Source of the DNA: Tangfeifania diversioriginum
GTDB lineage: Bacteria > Bacteroidota > Bacteroidia > Bacteroidales > Prolixibacteraceae
Reading direction: 5' to 3'
DNA: 64,000 bases
Assembly (NCBI GenBank): GCA_945873105.1
Contig: CAMCBW010000028.1
Coordinates: forward strand, 1 to 64,000
Shown piece after piece: positions 16,171-23,687 of the stretch. The translations under genes and the position numbers were made by a program. The notes below the pieces were generated by a model. It did no database searches and was not told the origin of the DNA. It saw only the letters and a list, made by a program, of their open reading frames with translations. Within the stretch, counting starts at the first letter, position 1, and each line of letters starts with the position of its first letter.

Positions 16171-17625
16171 CTATGCCAGCCTTGGCAATAATTCAGTCAG
16201 AAATCGCCAGAATTTTCCAACAGAGGCTATCTCAATCTTTTCATCCGGGGAATGAACACCCCTTAAGGTTGGTCCAAAAGAAATCATGTCAAGTTCAGGA
16301 AACTTCTCGAGAAACAGACCACACTCCAAACCAGCGTGAATTGATCTTACTACAGGTTTTACTTCAAAGAGAGATGCGTACAAGTCTTTGGAGATCTCTA
16401 GCGTTTTGGACTGAGGATTCGGGGTCCAACCGCAATAGCCATCACCTCTTATAACCTCAGCGCCAGCCAATAAACATACGGCTTCAACCATTTGGTAGAT
16501 GTCCTGCTTGCCGCTTTCCTGGTCACTTCGCTGGCTGGTAACTATTTCGATCTTAGATCCTGGTTTGAATTTGATACTGGCAAGGTTGGTTGAACTTTCT
16601 ACCATTCCAGGCATCCGGAAGCTCATGGCATGCACTCCATGCGGAAGGGCGTAGAGCAAATGGATCAGATTTGACTGGCTTGCCCGATCCATCACAACTT
16701 CCGGCATATCCGCACTTTCGAGTGTAATTTTGAATTTTGGCTCCTTCAGGTAGAGCTCATTTTCCATTTCCACCCTGAAGTGATTCAGTTCAATGGTGAG
16801 GTGTTCCTTCTTATTGGAAGGTACTACCAAATGAACCGAGGCTTCCCTCGGAATTGCATTGCGAAGATTGCCTCCCTGCAGGACCGATACTTTGTATTCG
16901 CAGGTTGCATTCAATTGATACAGAAAGCGATTCAATATTTTGATGGAATTACCCCTCCCCTTTTCAATATCATCTCCTGAATGACCTCCAAGTAAGCCTG
17001 AAACAGAAATTTTAAAAGCAGTACCATCTGTTGGAGCAGGTTCCGGGGAATAACTTAATGTGGCAGAGGTGTCAATTCCACCCGCACAACCAATAAAAAG
17101 CTCACCCTCATCCTCTGAATCCAGATTGAGTAATATTTTCCCCTTTAGCATGCCCTTTTGAAGGGCTTTTGCGCCGGTTAAACCGGTTTCTTCATCGACT
17201 GTAAACAATGCTTCGATGGGTGGATGTGCAATTTGCCTGTTGGCCAAAATGGCCAGGGAGGCGGCGATACCTATCCCGCAATCGGCTCCAAGGGTGGTAC
17301 GGTCGGCTTTCACCCAGTTACCATCTACCATTGGCACAATGGGATCATTGAAAAAGTCATGAATCACACCCGCATTCTTTTCGCAGACCATGTCCATATG
17401 GGATTGAAGGACAACTGTGTTTCCAGTTTCCAAACCCTTTGTCCCGGGCTTTTTGATCACCATATTACCCGCTTCGTCCATGGTGGATTCCAATTCGTAT
17501 TGGGTGGCAAAATCCTTTAAATAGCGGATCATCTTTTCTTCATGCTTTGAGGGCCGCGGAACTTTGCATACTTCGTTGAAAAAGTACCAGATTTCAGAGG
17601 GCTCAAGAAGTGTTATATCACTCAT
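16171..17625 (-). CDS. pepD: Aminoacyl-histidine dipeptidase (Xaa-His dipeptidase, PepD)
   Basis: A 484-residue cytosolic M20-family metallodipeptidase that hydrolyses carnosine-like and other dipeptides. It shows VLQSHMDMVCEK (zinc His and Asp), DGNWVKADRTTLGADCGIG (bridging Asp), VDEETGLTGAKAL (catalytic Glu and zinc Glu), the lid domain SGLLGGHSGDDIEKGRGN, and IHAGLECGLF near the C-terminus. Length fits PepD. A -7 box at 17703-17710 lies about 78 bases upstream. Confidence 0.94.
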   Translation of the reverse strand: MSDITLLEPSEIWYFFNEVCKVPRPSKHEEKMIRYLKDFATQYELESTMDEAGNMVIKKPGTKGLETGNTVVLQSHMDMVCEKNAGVIHDFFNDPIVPMVDGNWVKADRTTLGADCGIGIAASLAILANRQIAHPPIEALFTVDEETGLTGAKALQKGMLKGKILLNLDSEDEGELFIGCAGGIDTSATLSYSPEPAPTDGTAFKISVSGLLGGHSGDDIEKGRGNSIKILNRFLYQLNATCEYKVSVLQGGNLRNAIPREASVHLVVPSNKKEHLTIELNHFRVEMENELYLKEPKFKITLESADMPEVVMDRASQSNLIHLLYALPHGVHAMSFRMPGMVESSTNLASIKFKPGSKIEIVTSQRSDQESGKQDIYQMVEAVCLLAGAEVIRGDGYCGWTPNPQSKTLEISKDLYASLFEVKPVVRSIHAGLECGLFLEKFPELDMISFGPTLRGVHSPDEKIEIASVGKFWRFLTELLPRLA

Positions 17626-17702
17626 ATTTATAATTTTATGTATTTTTAATTAAATAATCCTATTTAACTCAGCTACAACGCTCACAAGCTGAATTCAGTT
17701 GG

Positions 17703-17710
17703 CAAAGATA
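17703..17710 (-). promoter_or_regulatory. -7 promoter element for pepD
   Basis: TATCTTTG on the minus strand matches TAnnTTTG; a TTTG occurs 14 bases further upstream, closer than the usual -33 spacing. Confidence 0.4.
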
Positions 17711-17767
17711 GTGTGAATCTCCTTCAAATTTATACCCCAATCATGGTTTCAATTCAATTCAAATGAT

Positions 17768-17775
17768 TAATTTTG
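17768..17775 (+). promoter_or_regulatory. -7 promoter element for the riboswitch transcript
   Basis: TAATTTTG matches TAnnTTTG and ends about eight bases before the first base of the cobalamin riboswitch, so the transcript would start with the aptamer. Confidence 0.6.
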
Positions 17776-17782
17776 TCCTGAA

Positions 17783-17950
17783 TTGGTGCCTATCGGCTTA
17801 ATTGGGAATCCGGTGAAAATCCGGTACAGTTCCCGCTGCTGTAAGCCCGATCCCTGCAAGGGATAGTATGTTTTTGGCCATTAATCCACTGTTTGTTCTC
17901 CAACGAACGGGAAGGAGGTTAAAAATCGGGATAAGTCAGAAGACCAGCCA
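17783..17950 (+). ncRNA. Cobalamin (AdoCbl-type) riboswitch
   Basis: The conserved core is visible: GGTGCC at 17785-17790, GGGAATCCGGTGAAAATCCGG, then TACAGTTCCCGCTGCTGTAAG, and the terminal B12 box AGTCAGAAGACCAGCC at about 17934-17949. It sits 80 bases before the corrinoid-uptake operon. No T-rich terminator hairpin follows; instead TGTTTG/CAAACA (18003-18008 with 18015-18020), enclosed by ATGCA/TGCAT, lies just before the ATG at 18030. That suggests control of translation initiation, which is an inference. Confidence 0.93.
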
Positions 17951-18029
17951 TTCAGTAAATAAGCTTTCGGGATAAAAGCCTGCAGACGATGCACAATCAG
18001 TCTGTTTGCTTTCACAAACATGATGCATA

Positions 18030-19019
18030 ATGAACAGCGTGATTCTTGACACTGAATTTTCGATTTTCGATTTTCGATTTTGGATTTACTTCCTGAATTT
18101 GGCCTGGAGATCCTTGGTTGGCGTGGTCTTTCTGGGCGCAATGTTCTTGTTTGCAGGCTGTTCAAACGAGCTCATTCCTGTCGGTGAAGCAGGAATTACG
18201 ACCAATTCGTCCGCCTATGTCACCAAAGTATTTGAATACCAGTACGCACCTGGTCAACATGCCTCTCAAATCCCTTCGGTAGAGGAAGGAAACAACTTCG
18301 TCGGGGAACCTTGGAAAAATAGTAAACCTTTTACCTCACTAGGCGGCTGGGGAGGTTATCTGGTGGCAGGATTTGATCATGCCATAGACAACGGGAATGG
18401 TCCTGATATTGCGATCTACACACAGCCTTCGGTAGCATCCGAGCCTGGTGTGGTATTCGTAATGACAGATGTCAACAAGGATGGCATTCCGAACGATGGT
18501 GCCTGGCTTGAAATCAAGGGCAGTGAATACAATCATGCTGAGACCATTCACAATTATGAAGTTACCTATTACAAACCAGGAGCTTCCGGGTACGTATCCT
18601 GGAAAGACAACCAGGGTAAAACGGGTACGCTTGTGCCTGAATTCGGAACTGATAGTTGGTGGTGGAAAGGTTATGGTGCCGGTAGCTCGGTCACCTTCAC
18701 CGGCGTGAAACTCCCCAATGCCTATGTAAACAGTTCAAAAGATCCGGCAATTGAGTTTTGGCTGCCCCAAACCGGACTTTTCAAGTTTGGTTATGCGGAG
18801 TGCTATGAAAACGAAGATTACCATTCATCGCTCAAGGCCAATTTGGTCGATATTTCTTCCGCTGTCGATGGGTCAGGAAGAGCTGCAAACCTCTCGAAAG
18901 TCCATTTCATTAAAATTCAGAGCGGTGTTTTCCAAATAGCCGGCTGGCTGAATGAAATCTCTACCGAGATCAGTGGTGCAGCGGATCTTCATCTGTTGGA
19001 CAAAAAGAGCTACCAATGA
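18030..19019 (+). CDS. Surface lipoprotein of the corrinoid uptake operon
   Basis: A 329-residue protein with a hydrophobic segment ending in the lipobox MFLFAGC (Cys about residue 45). The exported part shows GGWGGYLVAGFDHAI, SEPGVVFVMTDVNKDGIPND (an EF-hand-like Ca2+ loop, DVNKDGIPND) and a Trp/Gly-rich region (FGTDSWWWKGYG). Similar 'cell surface proteins' commonly precede BtuB in Bacteroidetes B12 loci and may bind corrinoid, but the exact role is not established here. The N-terminus is odd: codons 9-20 are encoded by a TTTTCGA-type repeat also found at 38039, so a later start is possible although no other ATG exists before the lipobox. Overlaps the next gene by four bases. Confidence 0.8.
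   Translation: MNSVILDTEFSIFDFRFWIYFLNLAWRSLVGVVFLGAMFLFAGCSNELIPVGEAGITTNSSAYVTKVFEYQYAPGQHASQIPSVEEGNNFVGEPWKNSKPFTSLGGWGGYLVAGFDHAIDNGNGPDIAIYTQPSVASEPGVVFVMTDVNKDGIPNDGAWLEIKGSEYNHAETIHNYEVTYYKPGASGYVSWKDNQGKTGTLVPEFGTDSWWWKGYGAGSSVTFTGVKLPNAYVNSSKDPAIEFWLPQTGLFKFGYAECYENEDYHSSLKANLVDISSAVDGSGRAANLSKVHFIKIQSGVFQIAGWLNEISTEISGAADLHLLDKKSYQ
18057..18087. repeat. Dispersed TTTTCGA/TTTTGGA simple repeat, copy 1
   Basis: Four consecutive 7-base units (TTTTCGA three times, then TTTTGGA). Positions 18071-18087 are identical over 17 bases to 38039-38055. Here it lies inside the first codons of the lipoprotein gene. Confidence 0.8.
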
Positions 19020-21010
19020 AGATCTTTGGGATAATTGGGCTCCTGTGGTTGCTTTGGTGGCCTTTCAATCCTTTAAAGGCCCAATCCCTGAAGGATACAC
19101 TAAGGATAGAAACGATTCAGATCATAGGTAAAAAATCCAGGGGAAAATTCAATGATACCCGGTCCGAGGTGGACTCTATTGCCTTGGCAAAATCAAGCAC
19201 CATAAGACTTTCAGAGCTTCTGTCACAAAATACCCCCATCTTCATCAAAGAGTATGGAAAGGGGGCGATGGCTACCGCCTCCTTTCGCGGAACCGCCCCA
19301 TCGCATACAAAAGTAACTTGGAATGGTCTTGACATCAACTCTCCCATGCTGGGAATGGTCGATTTTTCATTGATTCCTGTCTATGTTGCTGAGCAAGTTA
19401 ACCTGCTGCACGGATCTTCTTCACTGGCGGAATCAGCCGGTGCGCTCGGAGGAACCATTCAGCTCGAAAACAAGGCAAACTGGAGCAACAAACTATCCGG
19501 CAAACTGCTCACGGGTTATGGAAGCTACCATACCCTGGATGAATACGTTCAACTAAACATCGGTAACCATACAATTCAGTCGAAGAGTGCATTTTTCTAC
19601 AATTCGTCGGAGAATGACTTTTCCTACCAGAATAAATTGAATGCAAATTTGGATCCCGTAACTGGTGCCTACAGCTACCCTATCCAGAAGAATACCCATG
19701 CTGATTATAAAAATTATGGTCTTCTGCAGGAATTCTACCTGCAGACTGCGTCGAACCAGACTTTGTCACTGAAAACATGGCTCCAATACAATGCACGCAG
19801 TATTCCTCAGCTGTTAACCAACGAAAGCTACGAAGCAGCGAGCAGCAACCGGCAAAATGAGCATGCGCTGCGTTCTGTGGCAGAATGGAAGCGATATGGC
19901 AACCAAAGCCGGATTTCCATACTCTCTGCAATTAATCTGCAAAACTCATCCTATCGGCTTGAAAACAGTGTTAGCGGAAGTTCTAACCAGGTCGTGATAG
20001 ATTCAGATGCTAAAATTCTCTCCTTTATCAACAAAATAGGCTTCAACTATCAATTTGATCCCTCATTTTCCCTGCAAACTGGTATTGAAGCCAATTTTTA
20101 CAGTGTAGACTCCGAAAATCGTCAGCCCAATAAGCTGGTTTTTGGTTACAACCAAACGCGGATCGAAAATTCATTCTTCGGAAAGCTGGAAAAGAGCTTC
20201 AATGATAGTTGGAGCGCCCTATTCCTGGTCAGAGAAGAACTGATTGATCTTTCGCACGAAGGATTACTTCCGCTGATAAGCGTTTCCTATCGGCCCAACC
20301 CTGAAGGAGCACTGGTTGTCTCCGGATCTGTGGCCGGTAATAGTCACCCCCCCACACTTAACGACCTTTATTACCTCCCGGGAGGCAATCCATTGCTCAA
20401 ATCAGAGAAGGGCACCCAATATGATTTACATTTGGCGGAGGATTTTACATTTGGAAAGAGTCTGCTTAAGGTGGGGTTGTCACTCTTTCATTCCGATGTA
20501 AAAAACTGGATCATTTGGTTGCCTACCTTTCAAGGTTATTGGGAACCTACTAATATAGAGAAGGTTGTGAGCAGCGGATTGGAAGCGAATGGTGGTTGGA
20601 ATGGGCAATGCAGGTCAATTCGTTACAGCTTGAAAGGGAATTATGCCTTTTGCAGGACCCGTAATTTGTCGGAGGAGAGTCCGGCCTTTGGTAAGCAACT
20701 ACCCTACATTCCGGAACATTCAGCCAATGTGAATCTGCACCTCTCTTTTTCCACCCTTTACATCGACTGGATGTGGAATTATTACAGCAAAAGGTATACC
20801 ACTACTGCCAACAGCGAGGAAATAAACACGGATTACCTCTATCCTTACTTCATGAATAACTTTCAGATTGGTATGTCAATGCCATTTGATAATAATAAGT
20901 TAACGACAGAATTTAAAATCCAAAATCTTTTCAATGAAGATTACCGGACTGTATTGCAAAGGCCTATGCCCGGAAGAAATTACCAAATTGTCTTGCGCTA
21001 TGATTTTTAA
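19016..21010 (+). CDS. btuB: TonB-dependent outer-membrane corrinoid receptor, BtuB-like
   Basis: A 664-residue TonB-dependent transporter. After a signal peptide ending LKAQ, the plug domain follows (SSTIRLSELLSQNTPIFIKE, GMATASFRGTAPSHTKVTWNG, HGSSSLAESAGALGGTIQLE), then a 22-strand-type barrel ending in the aromatic YQIVLRYDF. It takes up vitamin B12 or related corrinoids with energy from TonB-ExbBD (not in window). Assignment to corrinoids rests on the riboswitch and the neighbouring BtuG-like gene. It has no carboxypeptidase-like N-terminal extension, so it is not a SusC-type receptor. Confidence 0.88.
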   Translation: MKIFGIIGLLWLLWWPFNPLKAQSLKDTLRIETIQIIGKKSRGKFNDTRSEVDSIALAKSSTIRLSELLSQNTPIFIKEYGKGAMATASFRGTAPSHTKVTWNGLDINSPMLGMVDFSLIPVYVAEQVNLLHGSSSLAESAGALGGTIQLENKANWSNKLSGKLLTGYGSYHTLDEYVQLNIGNHTIQSKSAFFYNSSENDFSYQNKLNANLDPVTGAYSYPIQKNTHADYKNYGLLQEFYLQTASNQTLSLKTWLQYNARSIPQLLTNESYEAASSNRQNEHALRSVAEWKRYGNQSRISILSAINLQNSSYRLENSVSGSSNQVVIDSDAKILSFINKIGFNYQFDPSFSLQTGIEANFYSVDSENRQPNKLVFGYNQTRIENSFFGKLEKSFNDSWSALFLVREELIDLSHEGLLPLISVSYRPNPEGALVVSGSVAGNSHPPTLNDLYYLPGGNPLLKSEKGTQYDLHLAEDFTFGKSLLKVGLSLFHSDVKNWIIWLPTFQGYWEPTNIEKVVSSGLEANGGWNGQCRSIRYSLKGNYAFCRTRNLSEESPAFGKQLPYIPEHSANVNLHLSFSTLYIDWMWNYYSKRYTTTANSEEINTDYLYPYFMNNFQIGMSMPFDNNKLTTEFKIQNLFNEDYRTVLQRPMPGRNYQIVLRYDF

Positions 21011-22088
21011 TGTAAAACGATCTTTGTTCCGGGGTTTGTCGCTTATCCTGCTGCTGTACCTGTTTTCAGGCTGCATGAAGGACGACAGTTGGGTGATTGA
21101 TCACCTTCAGCAAGGGAAGGTTGATTTGTCCGGAGGATCGCTATTTGTCGTCAATGAAGGCAATTTTATGTATGGAAATGCCACCCTGAGTGTCTACGAT
21201 ACGCTGAAGAGTGCTGTTCAGAATGATCTTTTCTACAAAGTGAATGGATTGCCACTGGGCGATGTGGCTGAATCGATGACCATCTGGAAGACAAAAGGAT
21301 ACATTGTGGTAAACAACTCCGGCAAAATCTATGTGATGGATACCGGAAACGGAAAATATACCGGAAAAATAACCGGATTGACCTCTCCCAGGTTTATTCA
21401 CTTTGTAAACGACCAAAAGGCTTATGTAACAGACTTGTACGCCGGAAAGATTACCATTGTGAATCCGGCGACCAACCTAATAACTGGCTCCATCTCCTGT
21501 TCTTCGCACTCCAGTACAGAGGAGATGGTACAATTTGGGAAGCTGTTGTTTGTAACTTGCTGGTCGGGTGACAAAACTGTTTTGGTGATTGATACTGAAA
21601 CCGATCAAATCGTCTCAGAGATAACTACAGGTGTACAGCCATGCGGCATTGTCAAGGACCGGTACAACAAAATATGGGTATTGTGCCAGTCCCTGCCGGG
21701 AAATGGTTCAGCAAGTTTGGCACAACTGCAAAGGATAGATCCAATTACCAGGACCATTGACCAGAGTTTTACATTCCCCTCCGGGGCAAAACCTGTCAAG
21801 CTGTCGCTGGATGGGAAGGGAGAGAACCTTTTTTACCTGTTGGGAAAAGATCTTTTCAAAATGGCGGTATTGGCCGGTCACTTGCCGGAGGTGCCTTTTT
21901 TATCCATGCAATCAAAGGTTTTGTATGGTTTGGGTGTAGATCCTGCCAACGGGAACATTTACATCAGCGATGCATTGGATTACCAGCAGCCTGGCATGAT
22001 TGCACGCTACTCAGCCACCGGCAGGCTTCTCCACACCTTTAAGGCCGGGATTATTCCGGGAAGGTTTTGCTTTGGGGATGGTCGGTGA
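21000..22088 (+). CDS. BtuG-like surface beta-propeller lipoprotein
   Basis: A 362-residue lipoprotein (lipobox YLFSGC, Cys about residue 22) followed by a YVTN/YncE-type seven-blade propeller: GGSLFVVNEGNFMYGNATLS, GDVAESMTIWKTKGYIVVNN, SGKIYVMDTGNGKYTG, KTVLVIDTETDQIVSEI. BtuG of Bacteroides caps BtuB and binds cyanocobalamin very tightly; the opening strand and the GDVAESM motif fit that family from memory. The frame is open back to 20934 inside btuB, but the ATG at 21000 begins a proper signal peptide and overlaps the btuB stop. Third gene of the riboswitch operon. Confidence 0.82.
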   Translation: MIFNVKRSLFRGLSLILLLYLFSGCMKDDSWVIDHLQQGKVDLSGGSLFVVNEGNFMYGNATLSVYDTLKSAVQNDLFYKVNGLPLGDVAESMTIWKTKGYIVVNNSGKIYVMDTGNGKYTGKITGLTSPRFIHFVNDQKAYVTDLYAGKITIVNPATNLITGSISCSSHSSTEEMVQFGKLLFVTCWSGDKTVLVIDTETDQIVSEITTGVQPCGIVKDRYNKIWVLCQSLPGNGSASLAQLQRIDPITRTIDQSFTFPSGAKPVKLSLDGKGENLFYLLGKDLFKMAVLAGHLPEVPFLSMQSKVLYGLGVDPANGNIYISDALDYQQPGMIARYSATGRLLHTFKAGIIPGRFCFGDGR

Positions 22089-22123
22089 CTTTAGTTGGAT
22101 GAGCCCTTACATGCGTTGGAAGT

Positions 22124-22909
22124 TCAAAACTTCATGGCAAACGCTACTCCCCCGCCCTTTGGGTAAATAGTGGGGACCAGCACAACTGAAGAAGGCATTT
22201 TACTCCATCTGTAACGGTGTGTCAGGTAGACCAGTTTCACCGAAGCGATCCCAATTCCGGCACCGATGAGCGCATCTGAGGCCCAGTGGTGGTTGTTGGC
22301 GACCCTAAGATATCCGGTAGCTGCGGCACACAAATAACCACCCACACTGATCCAGGGAGAGGTATCCCGGTATTCCATGTCCAGCAACGTGGCAGATACA
22401 AATGCCTGTGCTGTATGTCCGGAGGGCATTGAGTTGTCGGTACTGCCATCCGGTCGCATTACCCGGATAAAATGCTTCATGGAATAGACGAGGGTGGCTA
22501 ACACCATTTCAGACTTGGCGGTAAGGATCATCTGGTTCAGCAAGTCGCTCCGGCTTTTCAAACCGGCCAGTTTAAAACTGAACATGGCTGCCATGGGCAC
22601 AAATTGAAGGTAGTCATCGGCCGACGTATGAAACCCATTCATTTTATCCTGCAGGCGCTGTTGAATCCGTTCTTTGCTAAATACTGTATGCGATGGAACT
22701 GCTTCGGCAATTACCCCTGCAGTAATCAGTGAAAGCGGCACAATGGCCGATTTGAAACGGAAAGTGGTTTTTTGGGCTGAGATGCCAGCGCACTTCGCAC
22801 TGTCCTGGGTACTAACAGGAGTAGCACCATAAGCGTTGGAACCCGGATTTTGGGCTACCATGGTTCCGTGCAGGATCAAAAAGAGAAGGAGACAGAGGCT
22901 TCTGGCCAT
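22124..22909 (-). CDS. PAP2-family membrane phosphatase
   Basis: A 261-residue protein with a signal peptide and several hydrophobic helices. The three phosphatidic-acid phosphatase motifs are present: KHFIRVMRPDGS (KxxxxxxRP), PSGHTAQAF (PSGH) and RVANNHHWASD (Rx5Hx3D). Members hydrolyse undecaprenyl pyrophosphate, phosphatidate or lipid A phosphates; the substrate cannot be read here. It is convergent with the B12 operon and divergent from ribH. Confidence 0.88.
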   Translation of the reverse strand: MARSLCLLLFLILHGTMVAQNPGSNAYGATPVSTQDSAKCAGISAQKTTFRFKSAIVPLSLITAGVIAEAVPSHTVFSKERIQQRLQDKMNGFHTSADDYLQFVPMAAMFSFKLAGLKSRSDLLNQMILTAKSEMVLATLVYSMKHFIRVMRPDGSTDNSMPSGHTAQAFVSATLLDMEYRDTSPWISVGGYLCAAATGYLRVANNHHWASDALIGAGIGIASVKLVYLTHRYRWSKMPSSVVLVPTIYPKGGGVAFAMKF

Positions 22910-22958
22910 TTTTTGAGAGATTGTAGCTGTGAATTGCTAAAAGTAGCCTATTTAAAGA

Positions 22959-22966
22959 TAATTTTG
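22959..22966 (+). promoter_or_regulatory. -7 promoter element for ribH
   Basis: TAATTTTG matches TAnnTTTG, 58 bases before the ribH ATG. The leader in between holds two near-identical direct repeats beginning AAACATTTT (22985 and 23004). Confidence 0.5.
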
Positions 22967-23023
22967 CAACGCATTCAACAATTCAAACATTTTCAAACAA
23001 TATAAACATTTTAAACAATAGCT

Positions 23024-23521
23024 ATGGCAACAGTCAATTTATCCGACCATGTAAATCATGAAGTTCCGGATGCCAGGGGAATGAAATTCGGAATCGTATA
23101 TGCGGAATGGAATCCGGAAGTAACGTTGGCCTTGAAAAATGGTGCCGTCGAAACCTTGCTGAAATATGGTGTCTTGCGCGAAGACCTTTACATTGAGGAA
23201 GTTCCGGGAACCTTCGAATTAACGTTGGGTGGACAGTTGATGGCAGAAAATACTGATGCAGATGCAGTTATATTGCTTGGTTGTGTCATTCAAGGTGAAA
23301 CCCGCCATTTTGATTTTATTTGCCAGGGAGTTACCTATGGGACCACAAAATTGAACCTGGAGTATGGTATTCCATTTATTTTTGGCGTATTGACCACGGA
23401 TAACCAACAACAAGCAGTTGACCGCGCCGGTGGCAAGCTTGGAAACAAAGGAGATGAGGCAGCCTACACGGCTATCAAAATGGTTGCTTTGAGCAGGAAA
23501 TTAAACAATTCGGTCATGTGA
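23024..23521 (+). CDS. ribH: 6,7-dimethyl-8-ribityllumazine synthase
   Basis: A 165-residue enzyme of the penultimate step of riboflavin synthesis, condensing 5-amino-6-ribitylaminouracil with dihydroxybutanone phosphate; it forms pentamers or 60-mer capsids. Motifs: FGIVYAEWNPEV (Trp of the substrate site), EEVPGTFELTLGGQL, LLGCVIQGETRHFDFIC (with the catalytic His) and FGVLTTDNQQQAVDRAGG. Other rib genes are not adjacent. Confidence 0.95.
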   Translation: MATVNLSDHVNHEVPDARGMKFGIVYAEWNPEVTLALKNGAVETLLKYGVLREDLYIEEVPGTFELTLGGQLMAENTDADAVILLGCVIQGETRHFDFICQGVTYGTTKLNLEYGIPFIFGVLTTDNQQQAVDRAGGKLGNKGDEAAYTAIKMVALSRKLNNSVM

Positions 23522-23657
23522 CAATTCGACAATGAATCGATGTTGTGATTTAACAATCAACTCATTAATTCTACACACCATTTTTTGAATTTTGAATCAA
23601 TTCACAAATGCTGCTTATCCATCATTGTCGAGTTATCACATAGTCGAATTGTCACAT
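23516..23657. repeat. Inverted repeat flanking the ribH 3' end
   Basis: ATGTGACAATTCGAC (23516-23530) is the exact reverse complement of 23643-23657, 15 bases per arm. The left arm contains the ribH stop codon. The interval between them (112 bases) has no gene but partial repeats of the same words (ATTGTCGAGTTATCACAT). Confidence 0.85.
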
Positions 23658-23687
23658 AAAAAAAGCGCCTTTTCAGCGCTTTTTTTT
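23658..23687. terminator. Terminator between ribH and yidC
   Basis: AAAAAAAGCGC and GCGCTTTTTTT around a 7-base loop; symmetric flanks allow use in both directions. Confidence 0.88.

Noticed and set aside
17881-18165. Minus-strand frame over the riboswitch
   Set aside because: It is the antisense of the riboswitch and of the TTTTCGA repeat (giving SKSKIENRKSKIQ), not a gene.
20934-20999. Earlier start of the BtuG-like gene inside btuB
   Set aside because: The ATG at 21000 gives a proper lipoprotein signal; the upstream residues would hide it.
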